Assembly (NCBI RefSeq): GCF_040054535.1
Contig: NC_090796.1
Span: forward strand, 16,721,501-16,785,500
DNA length: 64,000 bases
Direction of reading: 5' to 3'
From: Antennarius striatus
Taxonomy: Eukaryota > Chordata > Actinopteri > Lophiiformes > Antennariidae
Within the stretch, counting starts at the first letter, position 1. Each line of letters begins with the position of its first letter. The translations under genes and the position numbers were made by a program. The notes under the pieces are model-generated. The model searched no databases. It saw only the letters and a list, made by a program, of their open reading frames with translations, and was not told where the DNA came from. Below are positions 24,354 to 37,260 of the stretch, piece by piece.

Positions 24354-27300
24354 AGGTTGTTATTTTTGAGATTTGTAGTGTTGGTGTTTTGATCCATGGT
24401 CTTCACTGGAAAATTAAAAGAGGATAATGGGATCATTTAATTCTTTGCCAGATGGCATCAGTCACATGCGCTAGCTTAGCCTCCAGCAGAGGAGGAAGAT
24501 GAGGGAATAATGATAACATATGACATCATGCTTCATCAGTTGTTTCTAAACAGATGTCAGAAAACCATTCAAACCTTTTAAAAAGCAGGTTCAGTCCCGA
24601 CTCGGTCAATTGTCAGGGAGTCGCAGTCGGATCGTGAAATAAAACGCGTTCTTCTTCTAACAGCATGAAGCTGCGTTGCAGCTTTCTGACTCAGTGTTCA
24701 GTGCACTGCAATAATGATGATGATGATGATGATGGTACCATGCACTGCTTACACAGCAGACACAGTGCTGGAGAAGGAATTAGCATCCGTTAAAGAGCCA
24801 CTGACGACTCTGCTTTGCTCCGCCCACTGGGAGCAGAAGGCCTGATTCCAAGCCGGCGGGAGCCCCGCCCCCACCTCACGCTGCGCTCTTTAAATAAATC
24901 ATCTTCATTGTGATGAAGGACATGTAGGGCCCCCGCTGGCTCTCAGCGTGGATTTAAACCCGGTCGCTGGAGCGACAGCTTCATGAGCGCTTCATCTGCG
25001 GGGGAACATCCAGAACGGTTCAGCCTCCTCAGCAGGACTCTGCTCTACTTTCAGTTGGGGGGGCCGGGGGCCCATTTTCACCCCGGGGTCCAGAGGCTGT
25101 TCAGTCAGTTCAAGGTGAAACCGGGGAAAACTGTGACAACTGACAAAACAGCTTTTAAAGGTCATAAATCAGACGGCAGAGAGGTTTCTGCTGCTGTGAG
25201 ACCAGTGATGCTAAACAGCACCTCCAGGTAAGAGGGGGCGGAGATGAGCTCTGATTGGCTGACGCTGCATCACTGAGACGATCAACTAATAGTCACACCC
25301 ACAGCATCTAATGGACTGAATTAACAGACGTCTCTGTTAAAGCAGATGAACCCGACTGATTCGAACCTTTGCAGCCGTTTCTATGGCGCTGACATCCAGG
25401 AGCCGAGAGCATCATTAAATTCACGCCATGTGACATCAGCAGGGCTTTTAAGGCGGAGCTGCTCTGCACACATTTCCATACAATTAGAAGAATGAGCCAT
25501 TAACGCTGCAGGAGGACAATCTGAGCCCCAGCAGGAGCATTAATGGACCCATCCAAAGCCTCATCAACAGCAAAAGTTCTGCCACTACACTCACGTTGTT
25601 CACATCGAGGCCGTGATGTCACACAGATGCACAAGTTTAATGTCTCCACATGCACTGCATTATTTCCTCTGTTGTTCTTGTTGCTAGGTTTGGGTTTTTT
25701 TGGTTAATCACACACATGAGAAAAAAAAGTGTAAGCCGAACATAAATAAAAGGTTGAAAATGGCAAAAACTCCCCTGTAGAGATGCTTCTACCTGACGAC
25801 AGCTTCAGACCAGAGCGGGTGATGATTGGTGGAGGTGGGACAGCTGCAGCAGTCTAAGGCTAACGTTATCTTCTGACTTCAGCTGTTGGTGTTTGATCTG
25901 TTTAATCCACCGTTTAGAGGCGAGCCGCCTCAGATCAGTCCAGACAGGTTCCATCAGGACAAACAGATTTAAATACTTCACGTATCAGATGAGGGACGAC
26001 GAATCTCATAATCATCATCATCACAGCATTTCAGCATCTGTCACCACGTTTATCCAAAATGGAAATATAGATCTAATTATTTTCATTCCAGATTAATTTG
26101 TTTTATATCGCCTGATTTTTCTCAAAATGTGTGAAAGCTGAAAAACTGCTCATCCAGAGCTGGAGACGACAGTTAACAATTATTTGTGTTTAATCAATAA
26201 CAGATGGATTAAAATGGAATGTGTCGCAAAAAGCAATCACAAGGAAGAGGAGAAATGAGTCTCTGAAGCCCAGAAACTCGCAGGATAAAGATCAGATTCA
26301 TCACATGGTAACATTGAATTGAATCTCAAATCGTTCATTATAGTTTGGTCACCTATAACGGATCCTACCGGCTGGTACACACAACTTCTTTGCCATGCTA
26401 CCTTCCAGAGACACGTGAGGTCATCACTGACTGGAGAGGATTCTTCCTTCTCACTTCAAATCATTTCACTCCATCTGAAAAGAAACAGCTAAATCCCAGC
26501 GCCGCTTTTATCGCTAACTGGTTCCAATTATAGAAGCTAATCCAAGCAGATTTCCCTCCGAGGAGACGTAACCGCCGGCAACCTGCAGCGATGTCAGCTC
26601 TGCTGAGGCTTTAAACGACTCCTGAAGGAGTTCTCAGCTCCTCCGTTACCAACAAACAGGAGGCGGACTCTGGATGAAGAGGTTCTGGAGCTGCCCTTCA
26701 TCCATGAAGTCACATGCATTCTGACATCCGACCCATAAGGAACGACATCCTTACCGAAGAGCATCTCCACGTGTCTCCTGCAGCTGGTGGCTTGAAACTT
26801 CTCCTCCAATCAGACAAGTTGATCATCAAGTGCCTCCTCCTCTGTAGACGGAGGTGAAACTCCTCCTCCTTCAGTCAGTGGCACACATCTGCTGCTCCTC
26901 AGTTAATAAAAGCTTTGTGAGGCGAAGGAGAACCAGTGGAGAGACTGAAGGAGGAGTGTGTGTTCTGCTCTGTGTGAGCGACAGAGGTAGAGAGAGAAAC
27001 AGAGAGAGAGGCAGAGAACCTGCGCCTGAACATCCCACCTCCCTTCTCCTGCTCCTCCTCAGCAAGGGTTAGTTACTCCTCCGGTGACTCAATGATGTCA
27101 GGCTTCATTTCTGTTTGTCCTGTGACCGACTGACATGTTGACATCATCAGCGTGTTGCTGATTCAGGCTGCAGGTAATTGGTTGATTTATGACTGACTCT
27201 CAGTACAACAACCTAACTTCAGTGAAAGAAAAATCTATGCTAGGCTACACCTAGTTCAGAAAGGCAGCTCCTCACAGATCTAGGGTCAGTGTTTTCCAGC

Positions 27301-28379
27301 TGATGATGATTGTTCAACTGATGTAGATGAGCTGAGTTCTATTAGCTTCATCCTCTGGTTCACACACACTCAGTATCCTTCTGGCTAGCATGTTGCTCAA
27401 AAAGTTTGGTTCTGGGGGAGCTAGGTTAGCTTAGCTTTGCTAACTTAGAGGTAAAAACTGCTAACATGTCCAACCTGATCTAAAGATGCAATCGATTGTT
27501 GTCACGATAACCCCAACGGAGGCTGGAGCAGAAAAGGAAATGCGACAAATGTGATTGTCATTGATCTGGATCAGTTTCTGACGTTAAGTGTGGCTGATGT
27601 TGAGTCACTGAAACCTTGTGATGATGACAAGATGGGAGATGAGAGAATGGATTTAGCATTCAGTGACTAAATATGAGTGGTAGACTCATTCATCCACATT
27701 AACAGTGTTGTCTGATCTGCCAGCTGCTCATTAGAGCTGATTGATCAGCTGATCGGTGTGATGGGGAGACACAGGTGGTGAAGAGTGACGGGGATCAATG
27801 GCCTCCAATCAAATAGCTCTTCTGGGACAGTAAATACTCTTCATCAGGTGCACTTGCTCGACTGCTGGAGGCAGATTCATAATTCACCCAGACTCAACTG
27901 TAAAAACCTTTCCTGTTCTAATGAGTCTGGATTTCTGCAGCGACGCTCTGATAGCAGGGTCACAATCTGGCTTCGTGATGATGATGGATCTCTTTCATGA
28001 AGGATGAAAGCAGCTCTGAAGCCAATCTGAGTGTTCTGGTCATAACTCTCACAGACATGATAAACAAACATGAATATACATCAGCAGCTACCTGGTGGAG
28101 GACTGACGGGCCCCTACCTGAGCTAACGGCCTTGGCCAGCCTCCGCAGCCTCCTCTGGTGGGTTTTCCCCTGGTAGTGGATCCGGGCCTGGGCGCTGGAG
28201 TTCAGCTGTATGCTGCACACCTGACACAGGGTGGCGCTGCTACTGCCGCCGCTGTGGCGACGCTCCCGTTTGAACCGCCGCCCTCCTGCCACCCTCCTCT
28301 CCTCTCCATCCTCCTCCTCTTCTTCCACCTTGGGATAGGGGCTGCTGTCCGTGCAGGCGGGGCTCTTTGGACGCTTCAT
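18957..28379 (-). CDS. znf385c: Zinc finger protein 385C-like (four matrin-type C2H2 fingers)
   Basis: Nuclear protein of the ZNF385 family, whose U1C/matrin-type C2H2 fingers bind RNA or DNA; its exact role is little known. Coding exons are 28379-28118, 22576-22428, 22240-22133, 21269-21098, 20571-20173, 20098-19905, 19824-19726 and 19181-18957. All phases join, giving 535 aa. Fingers: C52, C55, H68, H74; C163, C166, H179, H185; C345, C348, H361, H367; C413, C416, H429, H435. Each is split or bounded by an intron in the family manner. The third coding exon starts with [15 protein letters not shown], the usual start of shorter ZNF385 isoforms, so an internal start is possible. The C-terminus, ending IIFSPF, matches the GPILFSPY-type family tail. 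The linker before finger 3 has a seven-residue acidic repeat. ZNF385C is preferred over A, B or D because rab5c and kcnh4 follow, as in human. Confidence 0.85.
19391..19520. repeat. Minisatellite, about 26-bp unit, in the last znf385c intron
   Basis: Five copies of a unit like AGGTGTTTTAAACTAGTCTC followed by TTCTTC. The same unit, minus one T, forms the much larger array at 52597-53470. Confidence 0.85.
22062..22108. repeat. Perfect 22-bp inverted repeat with a 3-base loop
   Basis: Arms 22062-22083 and 22087-22108 are exact reverse complements (core CCCTGTTCCCTGATATCAGG) around TCC. The hairpin begins about 25 bases past the donor of the znf385c exon ending at 22133, so it would fold in the pre-mRNA beside that splice site. 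Confidence 0.85.
22577..28117 (-). other. znf385c intron 1 of the coding part (5.5 kb)
   Basis: Joins exon 28379-28118 to 22576-22428. It holds GAT microsatellites at about 23010-23030 and 24713-24734 and a long GT tract at 24263-24351. The stretch 24820-25090 is GC-rich (GCCCCGCCCCCACC near 24863) with a TTTAAATAAAT element, which might be an internal promoter on either strand. No coding exon is apparent. Confidence 0.45.
24263..24351. repeat. (GT)n microsatellite
   Basis: About 88 bases of nearly pure GT dinucleotide within a znf385c intron. Confidence 0.95.
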
Positions 28380-29583
28380 ATCTGGAAGAGAATTGATGCA
28401 ATGCTTGTGAATCATCACAAGGGGGCGACAGAGCAGATCCAACTGCAATTTCCGGATTCTTTCTGTGCGAACCGGTGCCGATTCAGTCACGGACCGGTAC
28501 CGGTCCACAACCCGGGGGTTGGAAGCTAAAGGTAAGTCACATTATAGTACTACAGTATTTTATATCATAATGTGTTGCTTTTATACGCTGCAATTGTTTC
28601 TGGTCAAACTTAGAGAATAATACTTTAGTATTTAGAGTATTAATGACATTTTAATAACCTCAAATGGAGATTAGAGATTAATAATTAACAAATAATTTAT
28701 GAAAAATTCAGCTTCCGAGCAACCTCTCAAAACCAATTGTGTTCATAGGTTGAGGACTTCCTGTATTTAAAACCTTTTATTTTGTTACATGCTTAAAATA
28801 TATTTCAGAACAAATCGTTTCAACTGATGCAGCAAATAAAACTAAAAGATCTGCACTGATGTGGATCAATAACAGATGTAAAATAAACCAAAATCAGTCG
28901 ATTTGCAGCCTCCGGACTGATTGACGTTTAATCAGTGATTCACGAATAAATGGTGGAAGACTTCTTTCGCTTTTCAGCAGGCTAAACACTGTTCGCCCTG
29001 TGGTCAGAATGCAGTACTCCATGTGCAGTATTTCATACATATTGTTGTGAAACTAAAGAGCATTGCTTGACACAGGCCTAGGGTTCGGATCAATCTCTTC
29101 TCATCATATTGAAGCTACGGGTCTTCCTCACAGCCGGCTGAGATCTGACACAAATTCCCGATGCTCCAGGTTGGCTTTATGAGCTGGAGCAGCTGCGTGG
29201 AAATGAGCCCTCAGCCTCCTGGGCCTCCTTCAGATGATGTTCTCCCTGTGGAACCTGCACAGGTGACTCATCGTTCTCCTGTCAGCCATCTGTATGGTTG
29301 TGGACCAGAGACGTAACAATGAATCCCTGGACGGCGAGAAATCACTCCAAATGTGTGATGACTCATAATTTCCATTTTGACCAGCAGGGGACGGAACCGA
29401 GCAAGTCATTGTCAGTCAGTGGTTCAGACTGAACGACATTTTGGTGCAGGATCATTTTAGAAACCTTTTTTTATTTTATATCATTTAAGATAAAATGTAA
29501 GTTAACTTGCACTTTTGAGAGGACACATGTTGTTTTACAGTTGATCTCACCTCAGAAGGATAAACATGGATTCTCCTGTTAAC

Positions 29584-29587
<4 letters not shown>

Positions 29588-29675
<88 letters not shown>
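29588..29675. repeat. (AC)n microsatellite
   Basis: About 88 bases of nearly pure AC repeat. On the minus strand it yields a meaningless open frame of alternating Val and Cys. Confidence 0.95.
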
Positions 29676-29677
<2 letters not shown>

Positions 29678-31523
29678 TTGTGCCTTTGGTTCTGGCTGAC
29701 ACAATCTAGATTCTTCGGCTCGGGTCTGGAACAGATGAGTGTTCATCTGGTTGCTTACATCATCTGGATGCTTATATCAGCCATAAAACACCATGATCAT
29801 TGCCTTCATCCCCATGAAGGTCTTAGTTATGGTAGATGGGTGTTTATAAGTGAATCTGTGTTCCTGGGGAGGTAGACGTTCTGACCAGGTTGGTCTTCAG
29901 GTGGACATAAACCAGGAAACGACTTGTTTCAGCAGGCTGCTTTCTGATTGGCTGAGCTGCCGCCTGGTTTCAGAAAGACATTGTTTGTCACGTGTTTCTG
30001 GAGCACAGCTTCACCCATCAAAAACCCCGATCTCACCTACACATCAACCCCAGGGAGGCCGACCCCTCTGGATCAATATGGATCAGGGTCAACCTTTTCA
30101 GACCTGAAGCCGTGATGTGTTCCTGGAAGCAGCAGCCCTAATCCAGATGTGTGAAGAGACGACCCATCAGCGTTTAGACCAACAACTGCTGCGTTGATGT
30201 GGTGTCACTCCATATAGAGGCTTAATCCAAGTCTGCTGCAGCTCACCTGTCATCACCATCACAACCACCACATGATATGGAAACACCAGACGTGGACGAA
30301 GCTCAGAGGACACAATGACATGCTCTCTATGAATATATATATACACACACAAACACACACAGACACACACACACTTCATTTTATTTTCTATTTCTTTGGT
30401 TTCTCTCACATCAAATACAAACAAACACAAACATCACTGTTCTTTTCATCCTTAAAAATCAAAATTAATACCGAGCAACTGAACTGCAGGTGGACTGCAA
30501 TTACAGCTGTGTTGCTAGGCAACCCAGTGCACATGATTTTAAGGCTTTTTCACACAAATTGCAGTTCCATTATTCTGTAATTTGGCAGAAAAATGGACAA
30601 AAAAAAGACGCGCTCGATGAGGAACCGTGAACAACACGACAGAGAAGCCTGCAGAGCTGGAGGAGTGATTCATCCTGGTAACATGAGAAGTATTGATCTC
30701 TAATCTGACATAACGATGAATCATAAACTGTGTTTTTCTTGTATCGTCTTACAGTCGTGGATCCAACGATTAAAAATCAAACTGTACTTATGCTCGACAT
30801 TAAAGCGGAAACAGAGGAGCCTTCCATAAATTCAGCCTACCATCTGAATTTATGCACATCTTATGGAAGACGACCGATGAAGCAGATCAATACCAGCAGA
30901 AACCAATGGGGGCAGTGTGGCATCATTTAACCAAGACATGTAAAATGTTCACAGACATGAAGGAGACATTTCACACCATCCATGCACCTGTTTAAGGTAA
31001 CTAGTCTACATCTCTGGGTTACCTCTGGTCACTAGTTCTACTCGCCTCAGACTCAAACCGGTGCTGGATTTTAACACGCAACACAAAAAACACTAACGAT
31101 CAATAAATGTTGTGTTTCTGACTTTTACAGAAGTTAACTAGTTTAAACTTCATGTTAGAATGTAGCGAAGATTAATCATCAGGGTCATTCCCACCACAAA
31201 TTATAATTATATACTTATTTACTTTTGCATTTTCAAATATAATTCTTGTTTGGATTAGATTCTGTAAAAATATTATGGATAAAATGATTTATTAGATGAA
31301 AAAGAAAATTCAACTTTTATTATCACAAATTTGAAAAACACATTTAAACAACATTAATCATTCCTCTTACTGAATGAGCTTTGTAAAGATGATGCCTGGT
31401 CTTATTTGCTATAAACCGTTAATAACTCAAGCTTTTTAAAATAGAAAAAGATTGAAAGGAGATCAACGGGAAGCATGACTCACCTGTAGAGCTCAGTCAA
31501 ATAAGAATAAAACAACACACACA

Positions 31524-31556
<33 letters not shown>

Positions 31557-33389
31557 CTTACAAGGTGTGTTTAAATTTTACTGACCCAATAATGACCTTT
31601 GAGGGACAAACAGGAAATAAAGAGATAACTCTGGTACTGAACTCTCTGCAGCTCCAGATCAGACCTGATGTCGGACAAAGAGCCAACATGTTTGAGGCAG
31701 CGGCTCTTTAATTAGAACGCTGGTATCTCAGGACACACACTCACTACTAAGTGTGTGTCAGCCTGTCTAGTGTCACAGAGAAGAAGAGCAGCAGCCAATC
31801 AGCTGTCACCTGCTATGATAGTCACATGGGGACCTGCTGGCCCATCACCCCCCCATTAGCACAGGCCTGCTGGACAGTAGAATCCAGTAGATGATCATTA
31901 AACTGATGAGGAATCTGTTCCTCAGAGGTGAGGCACCACTATTTGTCTTCTCACCTGGTGGAGTTATGGGATGTTTGTGGTCTTCATTTGGGATAGACTT
32001 TTCCTGTTTGCGCAGTGTACACATAATCACCATGACGACCCGTCAGGAGAGGAAGCAGAGGTTAAAGATTAGCGAGCTGCGCTCCAGAAACTACATGATT
32101 CCACAGGGGTGGACAGAGATGGACAGACCAACGGACACCCCGATTATGAACCGAGGGGGTTAAAAGGAGAAGAGGTGAGATCAAGTCAAGGATGAGGATC
32201 AGAAGAGTGGAGGATGCTGGGAAACAAAGCTGATATTAATGTTTAAGTAAATAAAACAGAAGAGAAGAAACAAGAGAAATAAATCATGAGCAAATCAAAT
32301 AATCCGGGGAGACTGACTGCCCCTTCACCCCCCCTTGAAGGGCAACAGGAATGGGGTGTAGAGGGGCTCAGGGAGATAATTGTGGGTTAAGGAAGTATCT
32401 GTAGGGTAAGAGTGAATTTGAGATTAATTTCTATAGATACGACAAACTTCCTCTTCTTTTACTCTAAATTTTTAATTTCCTTGACTGGATTTGTTTGACT
32501 CCTGCTCAAAACCATCCAGAATGCCTGGATGGTCGAGTCACAGCCTTTGCTCCTCTCTCTGCAGTGAATAATACACAACTTTACTTTACAAAATATAAAT
32601 TTCCAAGCTTCTAAATATTGAGTCTGTAAAGGAAGGACCGCATACGATCAGCCCTTCCTCTTGGAATCATTTCTACTGCTCTGAATACAAACTAAGAAGA
32701 CGACAAATCGGAACAGAACGCAAGGAATTCCTGCTTGAGGTTCTGCTGGACCTCCTGGATCTGGATGTGAACACGTGTCTCCGTTAGGAGAGAGAAGGGT
32801 TGGATTTCTTCAGCGATGATCAGCCTGGAGCAGCGGCGCTGACGCCTCCATCCCTGCCAGCAGCCTCAGCTCAGCCTCTCTGGCTAAGCGCTAAACGTGT
32901 TCACTGTTTGCCAAGTAGGACATGATTTGGAGGAGGAACGTATGCTTTCCATAACGGGTGACACCAGGAGGTGGGAGGAGGCGCAGATGACTAGCAGGCT
33001 GGTGAACGTGAATGATGAACATCTAGCACTGAACGAACGCCGAAGCAAGGAGAACGTTTACATTTCATCTGCATGCACATGAATATTTGCATAAAGCCTC
33101 TAAATGTTTGTCTGTCATTAAACTGTCAATCACTGCAGCAACACGAGCCGCCGAGCATACGGAGGCTTGTTCTGGTGGTTATCATCTCTATGACGACTCG
33201 TGAACGCAGCATTCTGCAACACGTGTGAGGGGAAATTAAATCACTGCTGCCGGGCTGAATGCATTAGAACATCAAGTGTCTCCTCAGGTGAGAAGCACTG
33301 ATGTTCCGCCTTTCTGTGATGCAGTACTTCCTGTTAGACTGGATGGACACCAGTAAACAGATATGCTAATGTGACTAAATATTTTGTTT

Positions 33390-33445
33390 CCGTGGCTTAC
33401 GGAAATTCCATTGGGATCAATAAAGTATATATCTATCTATCTTAC
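33390..33445. repeat. Retroposon-like tail ending in (TATC)n
   Basis: TTCCATTGGGATCAATAAAGTATATATCTATCTATC resembles the 3' tail with ATCT repeats of widespread teleost LINE or SINE copies. Related tails occur at about 51055-51107 and, shorter, at 58236-58262. The family is not identified. Confidence 0.45.
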
Positions 33446-35479
33446 GACATAAAGGTGCTCTGAGCTCCCCAGAGGATGCACTAGCAGCAGAGTTCCTCCA
33501 TCAAATAGGTTATCAGTTGTTGTTATCACAGTCTGGATGAGATTTAAATAAAGTTATTTCATGGTCATATCTTGTTGGTATCAGCTCCCTCTGATCCAGT
33601 CCACTTAAAGACATTCTCATTTAGCTGCTTCATGGCCTTTAGTTCTTGTTCGCTAGGGAGAATCTATATCACTGCAATTAATGGAGGGAAACGAATTGTA
33701 ACGATCAGCTGATGAATCAATCAGCTGATCAAAAGTAAATCAGTTCTCTGAACGATAGACATGATCAATTCTTTCTGTTTCTTGTTGCTATCTCATTCTT
33801 CTGTATGGCGGCTCATTGTGTTCGATAGTGAATTAAGAGTGTGTGTAATTTATTGTGCATGTGATCACACATACACACACACATACACATACACTCAGAA
33901 GCAAATTGATTCAACACTCTGTATTTTAGGTTCATCAGTAAAATATTTTGATAATAATAAGCTTATTAATCAATAATCAAAATTTCCTCCTGGTTTGTGT
34001 CCACAAACTGCTGCAGGGCTTTTAATTTAAAAATCCTCGCATGAGTGCATCGATATTAATCCCAGCAGCTGATTTCGATCAGCAATCTCTAAGCTATTAT
34101 GGACCGTCTGTTAGAAATTATTTCATTCTGAACATGTGGAGAAATTAGTTTTCCAAACATTTAATCCATTCACTGCAGAAATAAGAGGAAATAATCTCAG
34201 CTGAACCCTCACAAAGACAAGCGGCTCATTTTCAACCAAATAAACTGCAGCAATGTTATCTGGATGGGGATGCTAGCAGCGACTCAACCCATCGGTTTAA
34301 TTAAGAGTCCAGGACTAATTAGTCTTTTGGCTCATTCGTCGCCCCGAGTCTTTGCAGAGGACACCCCCTCCACGAGGGGATCTGGGGTGACAATGGGAGC
34401 TGAGCTCTTCCTGCATTTTTACCACTGTTACTCTACAAAGAGAAAACCTCTGCGTTCACGATGCACACAAAAAGCAATATTCCTCACACGTCAACAGGAA
34501 TTTTTGGGGTGATTGCTCGGCGCTCGATGGACTTTATCAGCGGGACTCCTCCGACTGAAGGGCTGCAGCTCAAGCTGCTCCTGTCCCAATCTCGTTCCAC
34601 ATGATTATTCCCAATTTCACAGCTGACGGGTTTTACTGAGACAGACGGCAGCAGCCAAACGTCGAAATACAGCGAGAGCAGAACGCCAGGGCGGCAGGGA
34701 AAGACCATCATGATGGATAGCGGTGGGCTAAAATAAATAAAAATAAATAAATAGAAACAATTGTCGATCAATTTTTATGAAAACTAGGATGAAAGACATT
34801 TTTCCATCATGTCATCAAACTGTGACTAAACCAACATGAAATGTTATCGTGGAAAAGATGAGAATAAATAAAAACTAGCAAAATCTCCTTCTATTTAAGG
34901 GAGACTAAAATATTTGTCGTTCTTTCCGTCTGAATATTCTGTGGTTGGACAGCGTGAGCAGCAGCTTCCCGTGCTGTGGCGAATTCAAAGGAAGATTCTA
35001 GAATAAATCAGCCAATCAGAACGTGTTCCACATCTGAACGTGTTCCTTTACCTGATATCATCAGATGCTTTCTGTAGAGCTGCTTCTGAATCATTCAAGC
35101 TGTTTCTATCAGATAACGATCCGACCGAACAGAACGTTGGTTTGGTTCCACCAGATTGACAAAGGTTGATAAGAACCTGACGGATTTCTTTCATAGTAAC
35201 AATAAAACAGACAAAAAATAGGATCATGTGACTAAATATGATTAAAACAATAATGAAGACTACAAACAGCAGCTGATGCTCTGATGACACGTTAAAACAC
35301 ACCTATGAACAAATAAGACAAACATCGACTTCAGCTCGTCACCTACGTGTCTGCACACGTCGACCAGGAAATCTGACCCTTACATTTATTTTTTAACGTG
35401 TTTAGGTTTGCTTTCTGCTGCTGTTTCTATCGTCGAGCAGCTTCAGCTTCATTTCTTGAATTCAAGTTGTTAATTTAAA

Positions 35480-35520
35480 AGCTATAAGATAAGATAATAA
35501 TCCTTTATTGTCCCACAGTG
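35480..35520. repeat. Retroposon-like tail, opposite orientation
   Basis: ATAAGATAAGATAATAATCC followed by TTTATTGTCCCACAGTGGGG resembles the reverse complement of a common teleost retroposon end. Only the end is recognisable. Confidence 0.4.
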
Positions 35521-37032
35521 GGGATATCTATATGCTATGTTACATATACAACGCTATCATGGATACTGTGGAGCTCTGGGAGTGGACCCCCACTCCCCCC
35601 TCCACCGATTTCACCCCACGGGATGCTGATGAAAATTACAGCATCACTCTGGAGAGTGGGCAGCAGAGGTGATGAATCAAAGACCTTTTGTTCACCGTGA
35701 AAACCACACTTGCATGAAGGTGGAAAGAACAGTTTGACGAGTGGGGGTGGAGGGGTGGGGGGATTTGGACCACTTATGCACGGTGGGGGGGGGGGCAGCA
35801 CATAGCGAGGTCATTTAGACGGGATCCAGTAGAAGATGATGATGGTGGTGATGGGTGTTTAAGTGGGTCTGCTCTGCTTGAATTGAGCAGCCAAGTACGC
35901 CATGGCAACAATCACAGTAATGACACACAAGACCTGAAGCATCACAAGCAGCAAAGTCCTCATCATCAGGAACCACCAGACCAGAAATCAATTTCTCTCT
36001 TGATTAATCATCCAAAAAATAAAAAATAAAATATGTCTGAGTGAACATATCAAGATGCAAAATATTCAGGGATTCCAGCCTTTGAAATTTGAATATTTAC
36101 CTTTTTTTCATTGACTAAAATGTGACCTTCAGGTTTTAAACAGTCCTTTTACACACCTAATAATCAATATTTCGGTCAATAATAACAGCTGATCTCACGT
36201 GGTTAACGTCACGTGATGTCATGGCGAGGCCAACCTCCTTTAGCCGATCTGACGATAACACGACCAACACGTTAACGGATTTTAACAAATCACTTAATGT
36301 TTAATTCAGGCTAATGTGCACATCATGGCCATTTCCCTTTTAGAATTACTGTATTTAGTAGAACCTTGAACGCAGCAGTGACATCATTTATATTTTCCTC
36401 TCACATTTACTGCAGAGACAATATTAAACTTATTCAGATATATTAAAACAAGACACAAATATAAATGAAATGTGTTAAGTATTGCTGGAGTTCAGATCTA
36501 TCCAGACGGGATTATTTTAATCTCATACCCTACCTCTGATTCCCTGGGGGGGGGGGGGGGTCCACGGCCCTTGCTGTTAATGCCCTTGCCCTCCAAAGTT
36601 TAAATATTTTCCTTCACTAATATTGAAGACAAACTCAAAACGCAACGTTTGAACACAAGCCAGAACGACTTGCTGTTTGAGAAACTGAAATAGCTTTTTT
36701 AAAAAGTAATTTCTCTTAAATGTAAAATATTTTAAATTGAAGACAATTAGCGTTAATTTGCCAGTTTGTTGCCTGGGAGAAATAATCTACACGTTTACTG
36801 CAGGTTGATGTCGGAGTCGAACCAAAAACTGAAGGTTAAACCATTTCTCGTTAGCTTAATTGCTAGTTTTTGACCGCTTTAGCAAAAATTACCGAGTTTT
36901 TATTTATTTATTTTTTTAACCTCGTTCGGCAGTCAGAACCAATGCACAACAAGACTCACAACGGACACACTACGGACTCACAACGGACACACAACCGACC
37001 CCCGGACGCGGCCGCTGATCCCGGGTTCCTAC

Positions 37033-37260
37033 CTGCTTCCGTCGGTCCCCGTCCGTCTCCGGCTGCTGCGGACTACAAACGGCACGCGCTGGGCTTCAGG
37101 CGCCTCAGTCCCGCGTGAGTCAGGAGGACCCGAGCCACTGGTGGTGAGCGGCGCGCGCGTGCCATCAAGTAGCCCGCGCGACAGAGACGTCAAGATCGCT
37201 GCGCGCGAGGATGAGAGAGACGGAGAGAGAGATGGAGTGACGGAAAGACCGCTAAAATGT
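37033..37260 (-). promoter_or_regulatory. CpG-rich putative first exon and promoter of znf385c
   Basis: A minus-strand donor (GGAAGCAG|GTAGGAAC) at 37032 ends a probable untranslated exon. From 36960 to 37210 the DNA is rich in CpG (GGACGCGGCCGC, GCGGCGCGCGCG), unlike the AT-rich flanks, as expected of a CpG-island promoter. It has no in-frame ATG linked to the 28379 start. Linking it to znf385c is an inference from strand and the absence of other genes. Confidence 0.45.

Larger units (their letters stand above)
28382..37032 (-). other. znf385c 5' intron (8.6 kb, inferred)
   Basis: Lies between the CpG-rich first exon and the ATG exon, whose acceptor is at 28382. It contains AC tracts at 29588-29675, about 30340-30375 and 31520-31554, a G/C homopolymer run near 36547, and retroposon-like tails at about 33390-33445 and 35480-35520. 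No coding exon could be supported. Confidence 0.4.

Noticed and set aside
29485-29676. Minus-strand ORF of alternating Cys and Val
   Set aside because: Translation of the AC microsatellite.
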